Source of the DNA: JAIRTY01 sp050257395
GTDB lineage: Bacteria; Actinomycetota; Actinomycetes; Streptosporangiales; Streptosporangiaceae
Direction of reading: 5' to 3'
DNA: 6,550 bases
NCBI GenBank assembly: GCA_050257395.1
Contig: JBLMWU010000146.1
Span: 1 to 6,550, forward strand
Shown: piece after piece, positions 1 to 5,648 of the stretch
Numbering within the stretch: the stretch's first letter is position 1
How the letters are laid out: each line of letters starts with the position of its first letter
Position numbers and translations under genes: made by a program
The notes under the pieces: model-generated
The model's database searches: none
Seen by the model: the letters and a program-made list of their open reading frames with translations, nothing else
Told to the model about the DNA's origin: nothing

Positions 1-639
1 CCGGTGCTGACCTTCGGCCGGGCGGAGCACGCCGACGTGCGGGTGCTCGACCTGGCGCTGGACCGGGTCGGCCGGCCGTCATTCACGCTGCGGACCGCCG
101 ACGCCTCGGCGCCCGTGACGCTGCCGCTCGTGGGCGCCCACCAGGCGCTCAACGCGTCGGCTGCCGCGGCGGCGGGGCTGGCGGCCGGCGTCCCCCTCGA
201 CGTTGCCGCGGCGGCGCTGGCCACCGCCTCGCTGTCGAAGTGGCGCATGGAGCTGCGCGACCTCAACGGCGGCGCGACGCTGCTCAATGACTCCTACAAC
301 GCCAACCCCGACTCGGCCCGCGCCGCTCTGGACGCGCTGGCGGCGATCGAGGGCCGGCGCCGTATCGCCGTCCTCGGCGAGATGCGCGAGCTCGGCGGCG
401 ACAGCGAGGCCGAGCACCGCGCCGTCGGGGAGTACGCGGCCGCCCGGGCCGACGTGGTGGCCGCGGTCGGCGAGGCCGCCCGGCCGATCGCCGACGGCGC
501 GGGAGAGCGGGCGGTGGCGCTGGCCGGCAACGACGCGGCCGTCGACTGGCTGCGCGGCCACCTCGCCGCCGGTGACGTGGTGCTCGTCAAGGCCTCCCGC
601 GGGGCGCGCCTCGACGAGGTCGCCGCCGCGCTCCGGTAG
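1..639 (+). CDS. murF: UDP-N-acetylmuramoyl-tripeptide--D-alanyl-D-alanine ligase, C-terminal part (5' end outside window)
   Basis: This is the 3' half of MurF, the cytoplasmic ATP-dependent ligase that adds D-Ala-D-Ala to the UDP-MurNAc-tripeptide, the last soluble step of peptidoglycan precursor synthesis. The window opens in frame; 212 codons are visible, and the family is usually about 450-480 residues. The N-terminal uridine-binding domain and the P-loop lie outside. Visible family signatures are the GAHQALNA segment near the end of the central ATPase domain (about nt 142-165), SKWRMEL (235-255), the hallmark NDSYNANPDS (286-315) opening the C-terminal Rossmann-like domain, VLGEMRELG (373-399), and LVKASRGARLDEV close to the C-terminus, matching LVKGSR of E. 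coli MurF. The reading frame is intact and ends in TAG. In most actinobacteria murF is followed directly by mraY in the dcw cluster; here a GNAT gene follows instead, so this may be a relocated or second copy. Family identity is firm; the copy status is inference. Confidence 0.95.
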   Translation, partial: PVLTFGRAEHADVRVLDLALDRVGRPSFTLRTADASAPVTLPLVGAHQALNASAAAAAGLAAGVPLDVAAAALATASLSKWRMELRDLNGGATLLNDSYNANPDSARAALDALAAIEGRRRIAVLGEMRELGGDSEAEHRAVGEYAAARADVVAAVGEAARPIADGAGERAVALAGNDAAVDWLRGHLAAGDVVLVKASRGARLDEVAAALR

Positions 640-714
640 TGAGGCGGGCCGTTCCCCGATGATGGGTGCATATCCGGGCTGCTCCGCGATCGGGCGTCAG
701 AAGGGAATCGGCCG

Positions 715-1218
715 GTGAACGTACGAGCAGGATGCTCAGTCCGCCTCGCCCAGCCTGGCGACGCGGCACAGGTGGCCGCGCTGCTGGCAGAGCCGGGGTA
801 TCCCGGCAACGGGACAGGGGAAGTCCGGCGGCGGCTGGCGATGTGGGAACGCGAGCCAGCTTGCCTTGCCCTGGTTGCCGAACGTCAGGGGCAGGTGGTG
901 GGGACCATCGCGGTCGCCGCGATCCCCTATCTGGAACGCGAGGGGCGCCGGGGGCGCATCGTGGCGCTCGTCGTGTCCTCCGCGTGCCGCGGGCAGGGTA
1001 TCGGCCGCCGGCTCGTCGGCGCCGCCGAGAAGGCAGCCGGCGAGCTTGACTGCGTCACCATGGAGGTGACCAGCTCGCGCAGCCGCACCGAATCCCATCC
1101 CTTCTACCGGAACCTCGGCTACGAAGACCCGGGAGATCGCAGCGCACGCTACCTCAAAGAGCTCGCCCCCCGGCATCCGCAGGCAGGCGTGATAACCCCC
1201 ATCGCTGAAGACCTTTAG
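715..1218 (+). CDS. GNAT-family N-acetyltransferase
   Basis: A 167-residue protein with the length and layout of a single-domain GNAT acetyltransferase, a cytoplasmic enzyme moving an acetyl group from acetyl-CoA to an amine. The acetyl-CoA pyrophosphate loop (motif A) is RGQGIG at residues 92-97, preceded by the strand RIVALVVSSAC and followed by helix RRLVGAAEKAA. Motif B is the HPFYRNLGYED segment (128-138), with Tyr131 in the position often acting as general acid. The substrate cannot be read from the sequence. The GTG start at 715 is supported by an AGAAGGG ribosome binding site (699-705) nine bases upstream. No convincing promoter was found in the 75 bp after murF, so co-transcription is possible. 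Third codon positions carry more A/T than in neighbouring genes (for example GTA, CGA, GCA, CTT, GTT, CGT), which may indicate separate ancestry. Its last 65 bp overlap the convergent acyltransferase frame. Confidence 0.88.
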   Translation: MNVRAGCSVRLAQPGDAAQVAALLAEPGYPGNGTGEVRRRLAMWEREPACLALVAERQGQVVGTIAVAAIPYLEREGRRGRIVALVVSSACRGQGIGRRLVGAAEKAAGELDCVTMEVTSSRSRTESHPFYRNLGYEDPGDRSARYLKELAPRHPQAGVITPIAEDL

Positions 1219-2494
1219 CGGTCCCGGTCGGAGGTTCGTCCCCTCGTCCCTGGTCCTCCCGCTGCCCGCGGGCGGCAGGCACCGTCCCGGCGGGCACCGA
1301 CCTGGCGGGCACGGTTCCGGCGGGCCGTCGCGCACCGCCGCGTTCGGCGCGGTGGAACAGCAGCCACAGCGCGGCCAGCATGACCGCGAACGCCGGCAGC
1401 CAGGCCAGCCGCTGCGCGACCCAGACACCCGAGGACGGCGCCGTGAGCAGTCCGGGCAGCGGGCCGAGGAGCAGGCCCGCCAGCGTCACCGCCAGGAACG
1501 CGGTCTGGTGCCACAGGAACAGGGTCATGGCCGACAGGTTGGCCGTCGCGACCGCCAGCCAGGCCAGCGGGCGGCGCATCCACCGGGCCAGCGGGCCGCG
1601 CAGCAGCAGCGCCAGGCCCACCTGGGCGGCGCCGAAGGTGACCGCCGCCAGGGTGGGCGGGTTCAGGTTCGAGACGGCGGCGCCGTTGACCCCCACCATG
1701 CTGGCCGGGTATCCGGCCCAGGCGATGAGCGCCGCGGTGGCGGCGGTACCGCCGGCCAGCAGCAGCGCGGGCGTGGTCCGGCCCCGGAAGGAGCCGCGCG
1801 CCCACGCCACCCCGAGCAGGTACGGGACGCACCAGCCCGCCGCCACGTTCACCCAGCCCACCCAGGCCGGCCCGGCGAGGCCGAACCGCACCAGGTCGGC
1901 CCCGGCCACCACCGCGGCGGGCAGCGCCGCGGCCCACGCCCCGAACCGGCGCACCAGTGCCAGGGCCAGCGGGGTCAGCGCCGTCAGACCGGCGAACACC
2001 CCGAGGAACCACAGCGGGTCGAGTACCAGCCGTGCCGCGGTCGCCACGGTGGGCCCCGCCATGCCGCTGGCCAGCAGCACGGCGCCCAGCACCGCCCAGA
2101 CCGCGGCCAGCGCCAGCACCGGCCGGCCGAGCCGGGTCAGCCGGCGGCCCAGCCAGGCCCGGTAGCCGACGGTGTAACCGCGCGCGGCCGCGTACCCGCC
2201 GACCAGGAAGAACACGGCCAGGGTCTGGAAGACCCACGACAGCGGGGTGAGGGCGGGCAGCGACGCCAGCGGGCTGGTGTCCGCCAGCACGGTGCCGCCG
2301 CCTGCCCGGGTCACGACCAGGGCGGTGACCAGCCAGTGGCCGCCGATGACCCCGGCGATGGCGAGCGCGCGGAGCGCGTCAACGGTGCGGTCCCGGCCGG
2401 GCGGGGTCGCGGCATCCGCGCGCGCCGCCAGGGCCGCCAGCCTGCCGCGCACGGCCGGGGCCGCCAGCCCGCCGCGGGCCAACTGGCGCGTCAC
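1154..2494 (-). CDS. Acyltransferase-3 family integral membrane protein
   Basis: A 446-residue polytopic membrane protein of the acyltransferase-3 (OafA-like, PF01757) family, which O-acylates extracytoplasmic glycans or other carbohydrates. The key evidence is the early DALRALA..GVIGGHW segment: Arg42 and His53 are separated by exactly ten residues, the R-x10-H pattern seen in this family. Other family-like features are VFFLVGGYAAARGY (94-107), LDPLWFLGVF (158-167) and FLWHQTAF (326-333), with about ten hydrophobic segments between residues 43 and 380. The GTG start at 2494 overlaps the TGA of the upstream hydrolase (GTGA), and no strong ribosome binding site is present, so translation is probably coupled. 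The same frame stays open upstream to 2836, but there it is the shadow of the hydrolase. The last 65 residues are a charged, low-complexity tail with a small PAGTVPA repeat, ending in unusual codons including a TTA (1193-1195), antisense to the GNAT gene. The substrate is unknown. Confidence 0.85.
   Translation of the reverse strand: MTRQLARGGLAAPAVRGRLAALAARADAATPPGRDRTVDALRALAIAGVIGGHWLVTALVVTRAGGGTVLADTSPLASLPALTPLSWVFQTLAVFFLVGGYAAARGYTVGYRAWLGRRLTRLGRPVLALAAVWAVLGAVLLASGMAGPTVATAARLVLDPLWFLGVFAGLTALTPLALALVRRFGAWAAALPAAVVAGADLVRFGLAGPAWVGWVNVAAGWCVPYLLGVAWARGSFRGRTTPALLLAGGTAATAALIAWAGYPASMVGVNGAAVSNLNPPTLAAVTFGAAQVGLALLLRGPLARWMRRPLAWLAVATANLSAMTLFLWHQTAFLAVTLAGLLLGPLPGLLTAPSSGVWVAQRLAWLPAFAVMLAALWLLFHRAERGGARRPAGTVPARSVPAGTVPAARGQREDQGRGDEPPTGTAKGLQRWGLSRLPADAGGRAL
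1201..1222. terminator. Candidate hairpin between the convergent GNAT and acyltransferase genes
   Basis: The sequence CGCTGAA-GACC-TTTAGCG (1203-1220) folds into a 7-bp stem with one G-T wobble and a four-base loop, extended by one wobble and one A-T pair to 1201/1222. It spans the GNAT TAG stop (1216-1218) at the convergent boundary, where a bidirectional terminator would be expected. There is no T-tract on either side, so this is a weak candidate. It also lies inside the acyltransferase frame if that frame is used to its end. Confidence 0.3.
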
Positions 2495-3420
2495 CGGGTC
2501 ACCGCCGCCGGGTCGCCCAGCGCGATCGCGGCCAGATTGCGCAGCGCGATGCTGCCCGGGCGCAGGTAACCGCTGTGGCCGCCGCTGCCGGAGGCGAAGA
2601 TCCGGGCGCCGAAGGCCGGTGCCACCGGGTCCTGGCCGAACCCGAGCCCGAGCAGCCGGATGTGCGGGACGTTGCGGATCCAGTCGGCCGCCGCCCGGCC
2701 CGCCCACACCCGGGCGGTGGTGTGCAGCGACCGCACCGAGGACGCGTCGACGCCGGGGCTGCCGTAGACCGCGATGTCGGTGGCGGGCAGACCGGGCGCG
2801 GCCAGGCCGCAGACCACCGTGCCGTAGCTGTGGCACAGCAGCGCCACCTGGTCGCCGCGAGCGGCCAGCCGGTCCACCAGGGTGGTCAGCGCCCGCGCGC
2901 CCTGCCGGGCGTCGCCCGAGGTCAGCACGCCCGGGCTGAGCGTCGCCGGGGTGGCGTACCCGAGCCAGGCGATGACCGCCAGCCCGCTGCCAGGGGCGAG
3001 CCGGCCCGCTTCGGCGGCCAGCGCCCGGGCGCCGCCGCCCGGTGACGCGCTGCCGCGGGAGTCGAACGTGGTCAGTGACGTGTCCGAGCCGGGCACCAGG
3101 ATGGCCACCCGGCGGGCGGATGCCAGGTCGCCCAGCACCTCGCCGGCTTCGCCCTGGCCGCGGGGGTCGAAGAACAGGAACCGCCGGCCGCGCATCCCCG
3201 CCAGGGCGTGCGCCCGCTGGGGATCCCCGGCCCGGGCCGCGGCCCGGGCGGCCCGGGCGATGGCCCGGCTGTCAGCGGAGTAGCGGGCGGACAGCGCCGC
3301 CGCTGTGAGCGCGGGCAGCCGCGGCGGCGGGTCCGCCTGGCTGCGGGGGATCGCGGCCGTGGTCGCGGCCACGACGGCGGCGGTGGCGGCCGTGATCGCG
3401 GCCACGCGGAGCAGTCTCAT
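2491..3420 (-). CDS. DUF1023-type alpha/beta hydrolase, probably secreted
   Basis: A 309-residue protein resembling the actinobacterial alpha/beta hydrolase family DUF1023 (PF06259). Family-like blocks are FFDPRGQGEAGEVLGD (83-98), LVPGSDTSLTTFDSRGSASP (108-127), AWLGYATPATLSP (151-163), ALLCHSYGTVVCG (193-205), IAVYGSPGVD (216-225) and GHSGY (281-285). Ser198 in CHSYG fits the nucleophile elbow; His282 and an acidic residue such as Asp264 or Asp225 could complete the triad (inference). The N-terminus has Arg2 and Arg5 followed by an Ala/Thr/Val-rich stretch to about residue 24, resembling a signal peptide or anchor, so the enzyme probably acts outside the membrane. ATG at 3420 is preferred over an in-frame GTG at 3441 because an AGGAAGGA ribosome binding site sits 6 bases upstream of the ATG and would otherwise lie inside the coding region. 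The gene overlaps the acyltransferase start by 4 bp, suggesting a two-gene operon. The substrate is unknown. Confidence 0.88.
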   Translation of the reverse strand: MRLLRVAAITAATAAVVAATTAAIPRSQADPPPRLPALTAAALSARYSADSRAIARAARAAARAGDPQRAHALAGMRGRRFLFFDPRGQGEAGEVLGDLASARRVAILVPGSDTSLTTFDSRGSASPGGGARALAAEAGRLAPGSGLAVIAWLGYATPATLSPGVLTSGDARQGARALTTLVDRLAARGDQVALLCHSYGTVVCGLAAPGLPATDIAVYGSPGVDASSVRSLHTTARVWAGRAAADWIRNVPHIRLLGLGFGQDPVAPAFGARIFASGSGGHSGYLRPGSIALRNLAAIALGDPAAVTR

Positions 3421-3426
3421 CGTGGG

Positions 3427-3434
3427 TCCTTCCT
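3427..3434 (-). promoter_or_regulatory. Strong ribosome binding site of the hydrolase gene
   Basis: On the minus strand AGGAAGGA lies six bases before the ATG at 3420 and fixes that start. Six of its eight bases (3429-3434) are in one arm of the inverted repeat at 3429-3459, so access to it could depend on folding of the leader. Confidence 0.7.
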
Positions 3435-3459
3435 GGTCCACCCGTCTGTGGCCAGGAAG
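3429..3459 (-). promoter_or_regulatory. Inverted repeat over the hydrolase ribosome binding site (RNA hairpin or operator)
   Basis: Perfect 8-base arms, CTTCCTGG and CCAGGAAG, are separated by 15 bases. Read as minus-strand RNA, an inner CCAC/GTGG stem continues the pairing, giving 12 paired bases with one bulged A and a six-base loop. The 3' arm contains AGGAAG of the Shine-Dalgarno sequence, so the hairpin would hide it. Alternatively, with arm centres 23 bp apart (about two helical turns), it could be a protein operator overlapping the putative -10 box at 3457-3462. The repeat is seen directly; its role is inference. Confidence 0.5.
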
Positions 3460-3462
3460 TTA
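3457..3462 (-). promoter_or_regulatory. Possible -10 element of the hydrolase/acyltransferase operon
   Basis: TAACTT on the minus strand fits the loose actinobacterial TAnnnT -10 pattern and would start transcription near 3450, giving a leader of about 30 bases. No good -35 is seen at 16-19 bases upstream (only GC-rich sequence), so the assignment is weak. If used, the transcript would lack the 5' arm of the hairpin at 3429-3459, which would favour an operator role for that repeat. Confidence 0.25.
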
Positions 3463-3463
3463 C

Positions 3464-3488
3464 GGACGCGGCCGGGTAGCCGGCGTCC
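3464..3488. repeat. Imperfect inverted repeat in the divergent control region
   Basis: GGACGCGGC pairs with GCC-g-GCGTCC around a six-base CGGGTA loop, giving nine base pairs with one bulged G. It lies just upstream of the possible hydrolase -10 and may be a regulator site or a leader hairpin. GC-rich DNA produces such repeats by chance, so no function is assigned. Confidence 0.3.
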
Positions 3489-3574
3489 CGCTGCGGAGCC
3501 AACTGCCGGCCTGCCCCGGCGGTAGCAGGCGCGTCCCCCGGAAGGCGCAGCCGGCTGGCGGCCGGCGGACGGCC

Positions 3575-3592
3575 CCCCTACTCAGGTAGGGG
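3575..3592. promoter_or_regulatory. Candidate operator: CCCCTAC/GTAGGGG dyad
   Basis: A perfect dyad with 7-base arms and a TCAG spacer is centred at 3583.5, about 67 bases before the predicted transcription start of the kinase operon. That is near the -60 region used by many activators of class I promoters. NarL/LuxR-type regulators bind as dimers to short inverted repeats, and the second gene of the adjacent operon is such a regulator, so autoregulation is the simplest hypothesis (inference). Confidence 0.45.
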
Positions 3593-3613
3593 TCCCGGAT
3601 ACCCCTGGCGGGG
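3588..3613. promoter_or_regulatory. Further overlapping half-sites: AGGGGT/ACCCCT and CCCC/GGGG
   Basis: Directly after the main dyad, AGGGGT (3588-3593) and ACCCCT (3601-3606) form a 6-base inverted repeat with a 7-base spacer. CCCC-TGGC-GGGG (3602-3613) forms a shorter one abutting the -35 region. With 3575-3581 this gives four alternating C4/G4 half-sites in 39 bp. It could be a multi-site operator allowing cooperative binding. The short G/C runs may also be chance in this composition. Confidence 0.3.
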
Positions 3614-3614
3614 C

Positions 3615-3644
3615 ATGAAAAGGCCCGGCCGGCCGGCCTACGCT
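3615..3644 (+). promoter_or_regulatory. Predicted promoter of the kinase operon, probably leaderless
   Basis: ATGAAA (3615-3620, four of six matches to TTGACA) and TACGCT (3639-3644, TAnnnT type) are separated by 18 bases. Transcription starting seven bases after the -10 would begin at or next to the A of ATG 3651. No Shine-Dalgarno sequence precedes that ATG. Both facts fit a leaderless mRNA, which is common in actinobacteria. Confidence 0.55.
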
Positions 3645-3650
3645 GAACAC

Positions 3651-4985
3651 ATGGAACCCGCCGCCCCGCAGCTGCCGGGCACCCCGCCCGGCCAGGCTGC
3701 CGGGGACGGCCAGGCTGCCAGGGACGGGAAGGCCGCCCGCGGCTGGCGCAGCGCCCGGCGCTGGCTCACGGAAACGGTCGCGGCCGGGGTCACCGATCCG
3801 CCCGCACCGCGCCCGGCCCGGCTCCGCCGCGGCCGGGTCGACCTGGTCTTCGCCGCGGACGTGGTGCTCGCCGCCATCCTCTTCGGTGCCACCAACGGGG
3901 CGCTGGGCGCGCAGAACACGCAGCACCATCTGCCGCACAGCAGCAACATGATCATCCTGGTCTCGTTCGTGCTGTGCGCGCCGCTGGTGCTGCGGACCCG
4001 GCTGCCGCTCACGGCCTTCTCCGCGTCGGTGGCGGCGATGCTGTGGGCCAGCCTGGTGATCCCGCCCCGCTCCCTGTCGGGGGCCATCTACCCGGTGGGC
4101 GGCGTCATCGTGTACCTGCTGTGCCTGTACGCGGTCGCGGTCCGCTGCAAGCCCTGGGTGGTGGCCGGCACGGCCGCCGTCACCATGCTCGGCGCGGCCG
4201 TCATCGACCTGCGCTCCAGCGCGGGCGCGCTGCTCGCGGCGATCCCGCTGCTGATCGGCATCATCGTCCGCGTCCGGCGCAGCGGGGATGCCGAGCTGGC
4301 AGCCCAGGAACAGCGGCACGTCGGGGAACGGGCCCTGCTCGAAGAGCGGCAGCGGATCGCCAGGGAACTGCACGACATCGTCGCCCACCACATGTCCGTG
4401 ATCGCGATCCAGGCCGAGGCCGCCCCCTACAAGACCCCCGACCCGCCGCCGGCGCTGGTGGAGAGCTTCGGCGAGATCCGCGCCAGCGCGCTGAGCGGCC
4501 TGGGGGAGCTGCGCCGCCTGCTCGGCGTGCTGCGCAGTGAAGAGCCGGGCACCGCGCCGCAGCCCGGCCTGGACGACCTGGACGGGCTGGTGGAGTCGGC
4601 CCGGTCCGGCGGGGTGACGGTGACCGCCGTCACCAGCGGCACTCCCCGGCCGCTGCCCGAGGGCGTGGACCTGTCCGCCTACCGCATCGTGCAGGAGGCG
4701 CTCAGCAACGCGATGCGGCACTCACCGGGCGCGGCCGTGCAGATCCAGCTCGGCTACCAGGACGGCTACCTGCTGATCGAGGTGCGCAATGACAGCTGCC
4801 CGCCCGATGCCGGGCCGCAGCCCGGGCCGGCCGGGGCCGCCCCCGGCGGTCACGGCATCATCGGCATGCGCGAGCGGGCCGCCATGCTCGGCGGGCATCT
4901 GGCCGCCCGGCCCACCGCGAACGGGGAGTTCCTGGTGACCGCCTACCTGCCGGTGGGCAACGGGCAGGCGGAGGCCGCCTCGTGA
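3651..4985 (+). CDS. Membrane sensor histidine kinase, HisKA_3 (DesK/LiaS-like) type
   Basis: A 444-residue two-component sensor kinase. Residues 1-60 are a Pro/Ala/Arg-rich, probably cytoplasmic tail; about six hydrophobic segments follow between 62 and 207, with little extracytoplasmic sequence, so it may sense the membrane itself or a partner protein (inference). The HisKA_3 dimerisation/phosphoacceptor helix starts around 230: ERQRIARELHDIVAHHMSVI (232-251), with His241 as the phosphorylated residue. The ATPase domain has the N-box QEALSNAMRHS (348-358, Asn353) and the glycine-rich GGHGIIGMRERAAMLGG (399-415). ATG 3651 is chosen over the in-frame ATG at 3615 because that one overlaps the predicted -35 and the 3651 start fits a leaderless transcript. 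The TGA overlaps the regulator GTG start by 4 bp, so the pair is translationally coupled and very likely cognate. The stimulus is unknown. Confidence 0.92.
   Translation: MEPAAPQLPGTPPGQAAGDGQAARDGKAARGWRSARRWLTETVAAGVTDPPAPRPARLRRGRVDLVFAADVVLAAILFGATNGALGAQNTQHHLPHSSNMIILVSFVLCAPLVLRTRLPLTAFSASVAAMLWASLVIPPRSLSGAIYPVGGVIVYLLCLYAVAVRCKPWVVAGTAAVTMLGAAVIDLRSSAGALLAAIPLLIGIIVRVRRSGDAELAAQEQRHVGERALLEERQRIARELHDIVAHHMSVIAIQAEAAPYKTPDPPPALVESFGEIRASALSGLGELRRLLGVLRSEEPGTAPQPGLDDLDGLVESARSGGVTVTAVTSGTPRPLPEGVDLSAYRIVQEALSNAMRHSPGAAVQIQLGYQDGYLLIEVRNDSCPPDAGPQPGPAGAAPGGHGIIGMRERAAMLGGHLAARPTANGEFLVTAYLPVGNGQAEAAS
3690..3743 (+). repeat. 18-bp tandem repeat inside the kinase N-terminal tail
   Basis: Two copies of an 18-bp unit (3690-3707 and 3708-3725) differ at one position, and a third, degenerate copy (3726-3743) matches the first at 12 of 18 positions. 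They encode the hexapeptides GQAAGD, GQAARD and GKAARG. The repeat preserves the frame and lies before the first membrane segment, in a region likely to tolerate length change. Confidence 0.7.
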
Positions 4986-5641
4986 CCATCAGCGTGGTGG
5001 TCGCCGACGATCAGGGGATGGTCCGGTCGGGGTTCTCCATCCTCCTCAACGCCCAGCCCGACATCGAGGTGGTCGCGGAGGCCGTGAACGGCGAGGAGGC
5101 AGTAGCCCGGGCCGCCGAGCTGTGCCCCGACGTGATCCTCATGGACGTCCGCATGCCGGTCCTGGACGGGCTGCAGGCCACCCGGCTGGTCACCGCCCTG
5201 CCCGAGCCCCCGAAGGTGCTCGTGCTGACCACCTTCGATCTGGACGACTACGTGTACGAGGCGCTGCGCAGCGGGGCGAGCGGGTTCCTGCTCAAGGACG
5301 CCTCAGCGGTCGAGCTGGCGGACGCGGTGCGGCTGATCGCGGCGGGTGACGCGCTGCTTTCGCCGGGCGTCACCCGGCGGCTCATCGCCGAGTTCGCCCG
5401 GATGGGCGCGCCGCGCAGCCCCGGCCGCAAGCAGCTCGCCGAGCTGACCGAGCGGGAGACCGAGGTGCTCGCCCTGGTCGCGCGCGGCCTGTCGAACGGC
5501 GAGATCGCCGGCCGCCTGGTCATCGCCGAGCAGACCGTCAAGACCCACGTGAGCCGCATCCTCATGAAGCTCGGGCTGCGCGACCGGACGCAGGCCGTCG
5601 TGCTCGCCTACGAGACCGGCCTCGTCCAGCCGGGCGGGTGA
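4982..5641 (+). CDS. NarL/LuxR-family response regulator
   Basis: A 219-residue DNA-binding response regulator. The receiver domain (about 1-120) has the acidic pair Asp9/Asp10, the phosphoacceptor Asp55 in LMDVRMP, Thr83/Thr84 in VLTTFD, and Lys105 in FLLKDAS, so all key residues for phosphorylation are present. After a linker (about 125-152), the LuxR-type helix-turn-helix covers 154-211: LTERETEVLALVARGLSNGE, then IAEQTVKTHVSRILMKLGLRDR. The GTG start at 4982 overlaps the kinase stop (GTGA), and GGAGG (4970-4974) lies seven bases upstream. The partner is almost certainly the upstream kinase. Its targets are not known from sequence; the CCCCTAC/GTAGGGG dyad upstream of the operon is the best local candidate. 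Related NarL-type regulators include LiaR/VraR (envelope stress) and DesR (membrane fluidity), but subtype cannot be decided here. Confidence 0.94.
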   Translation: MTISVVVADDQGMVRSGFSILLNAQPDIEVVAEAVNGEEAVARAAELCPDVILMDVRMPVLDGLQATRLVTALPEPPKVLVLTTFDLDDYVYEALRSGASGFLLKDASAVELADAVRLIAAGDALLSPGVTRRLIAEFARMGAPRSPGRKQLAELTERETEVLALVARGLSNGEIAGRLVIAEQTVKTHVSRILMKLGLRDRTQAVVLAYETGLVQPGG

Positions 5642-5648
5642 GCGTGCG

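Noticed and set aside
655..694. CCCGAT/ATCGGG inverted repeat between murF and the GNAT gene as a terminator
   Set aside because: The 6-bp arms are 28 bases apart, with no T-tract. This is expected by chance in such sequence.
1352..2569. A 405-codon open frame on the plus strand across the acyltransferase
   Set aside because: The product is dominated by Gln, Arg, Gly and Pro and matches no family I recognise. The opposite strand encodes a clear membrane protein with the R-x10-H pattern.
2495..2836. N-terminal extension of the acyltransferase frame by 114 codons
   Set aside because: The added residues are Arg/Gly-rich nonsense lying inside the hydrolase gene in another frame. The GTG at 2494, overlapping the hydrolase stop, places the conserved first membrane segment at the expected distance.
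3421..3441. Upstream GTG start (3441) for the hydrolase
   Set aside because: It would put the strong AGGAAGGA ribosome binding site inside the coding region and add a charged DQEGP stretch before the signal-like N-terminus.
3615..3650. Upstream ATG start (3615) for the histidine kinase
   Set aside because: It has no ribosome binding site and overlaps the -35 hexamer of the predicted promoter. The ATG at 3651 fits the promoter spacing.
3582..4721. A 379-codon open frame on the minus strand opposite the kinase gene
   Set aside because: Its product is rich in His, Arg, Gln and Gly with no domain or membrane pattern. It is the usual antisense shadow of a GC3-rich gene whose own product has all kinase motifs.
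4982..5641. Orphan or degenerate (phosphorylation-independent) response regulator
   Set aside because: Asp9, Asp10, Asp55, Thr83/84 and Lys105 are all present, and the gene overlaps its kinase, so it looks like a normal phosphorylated regulator.
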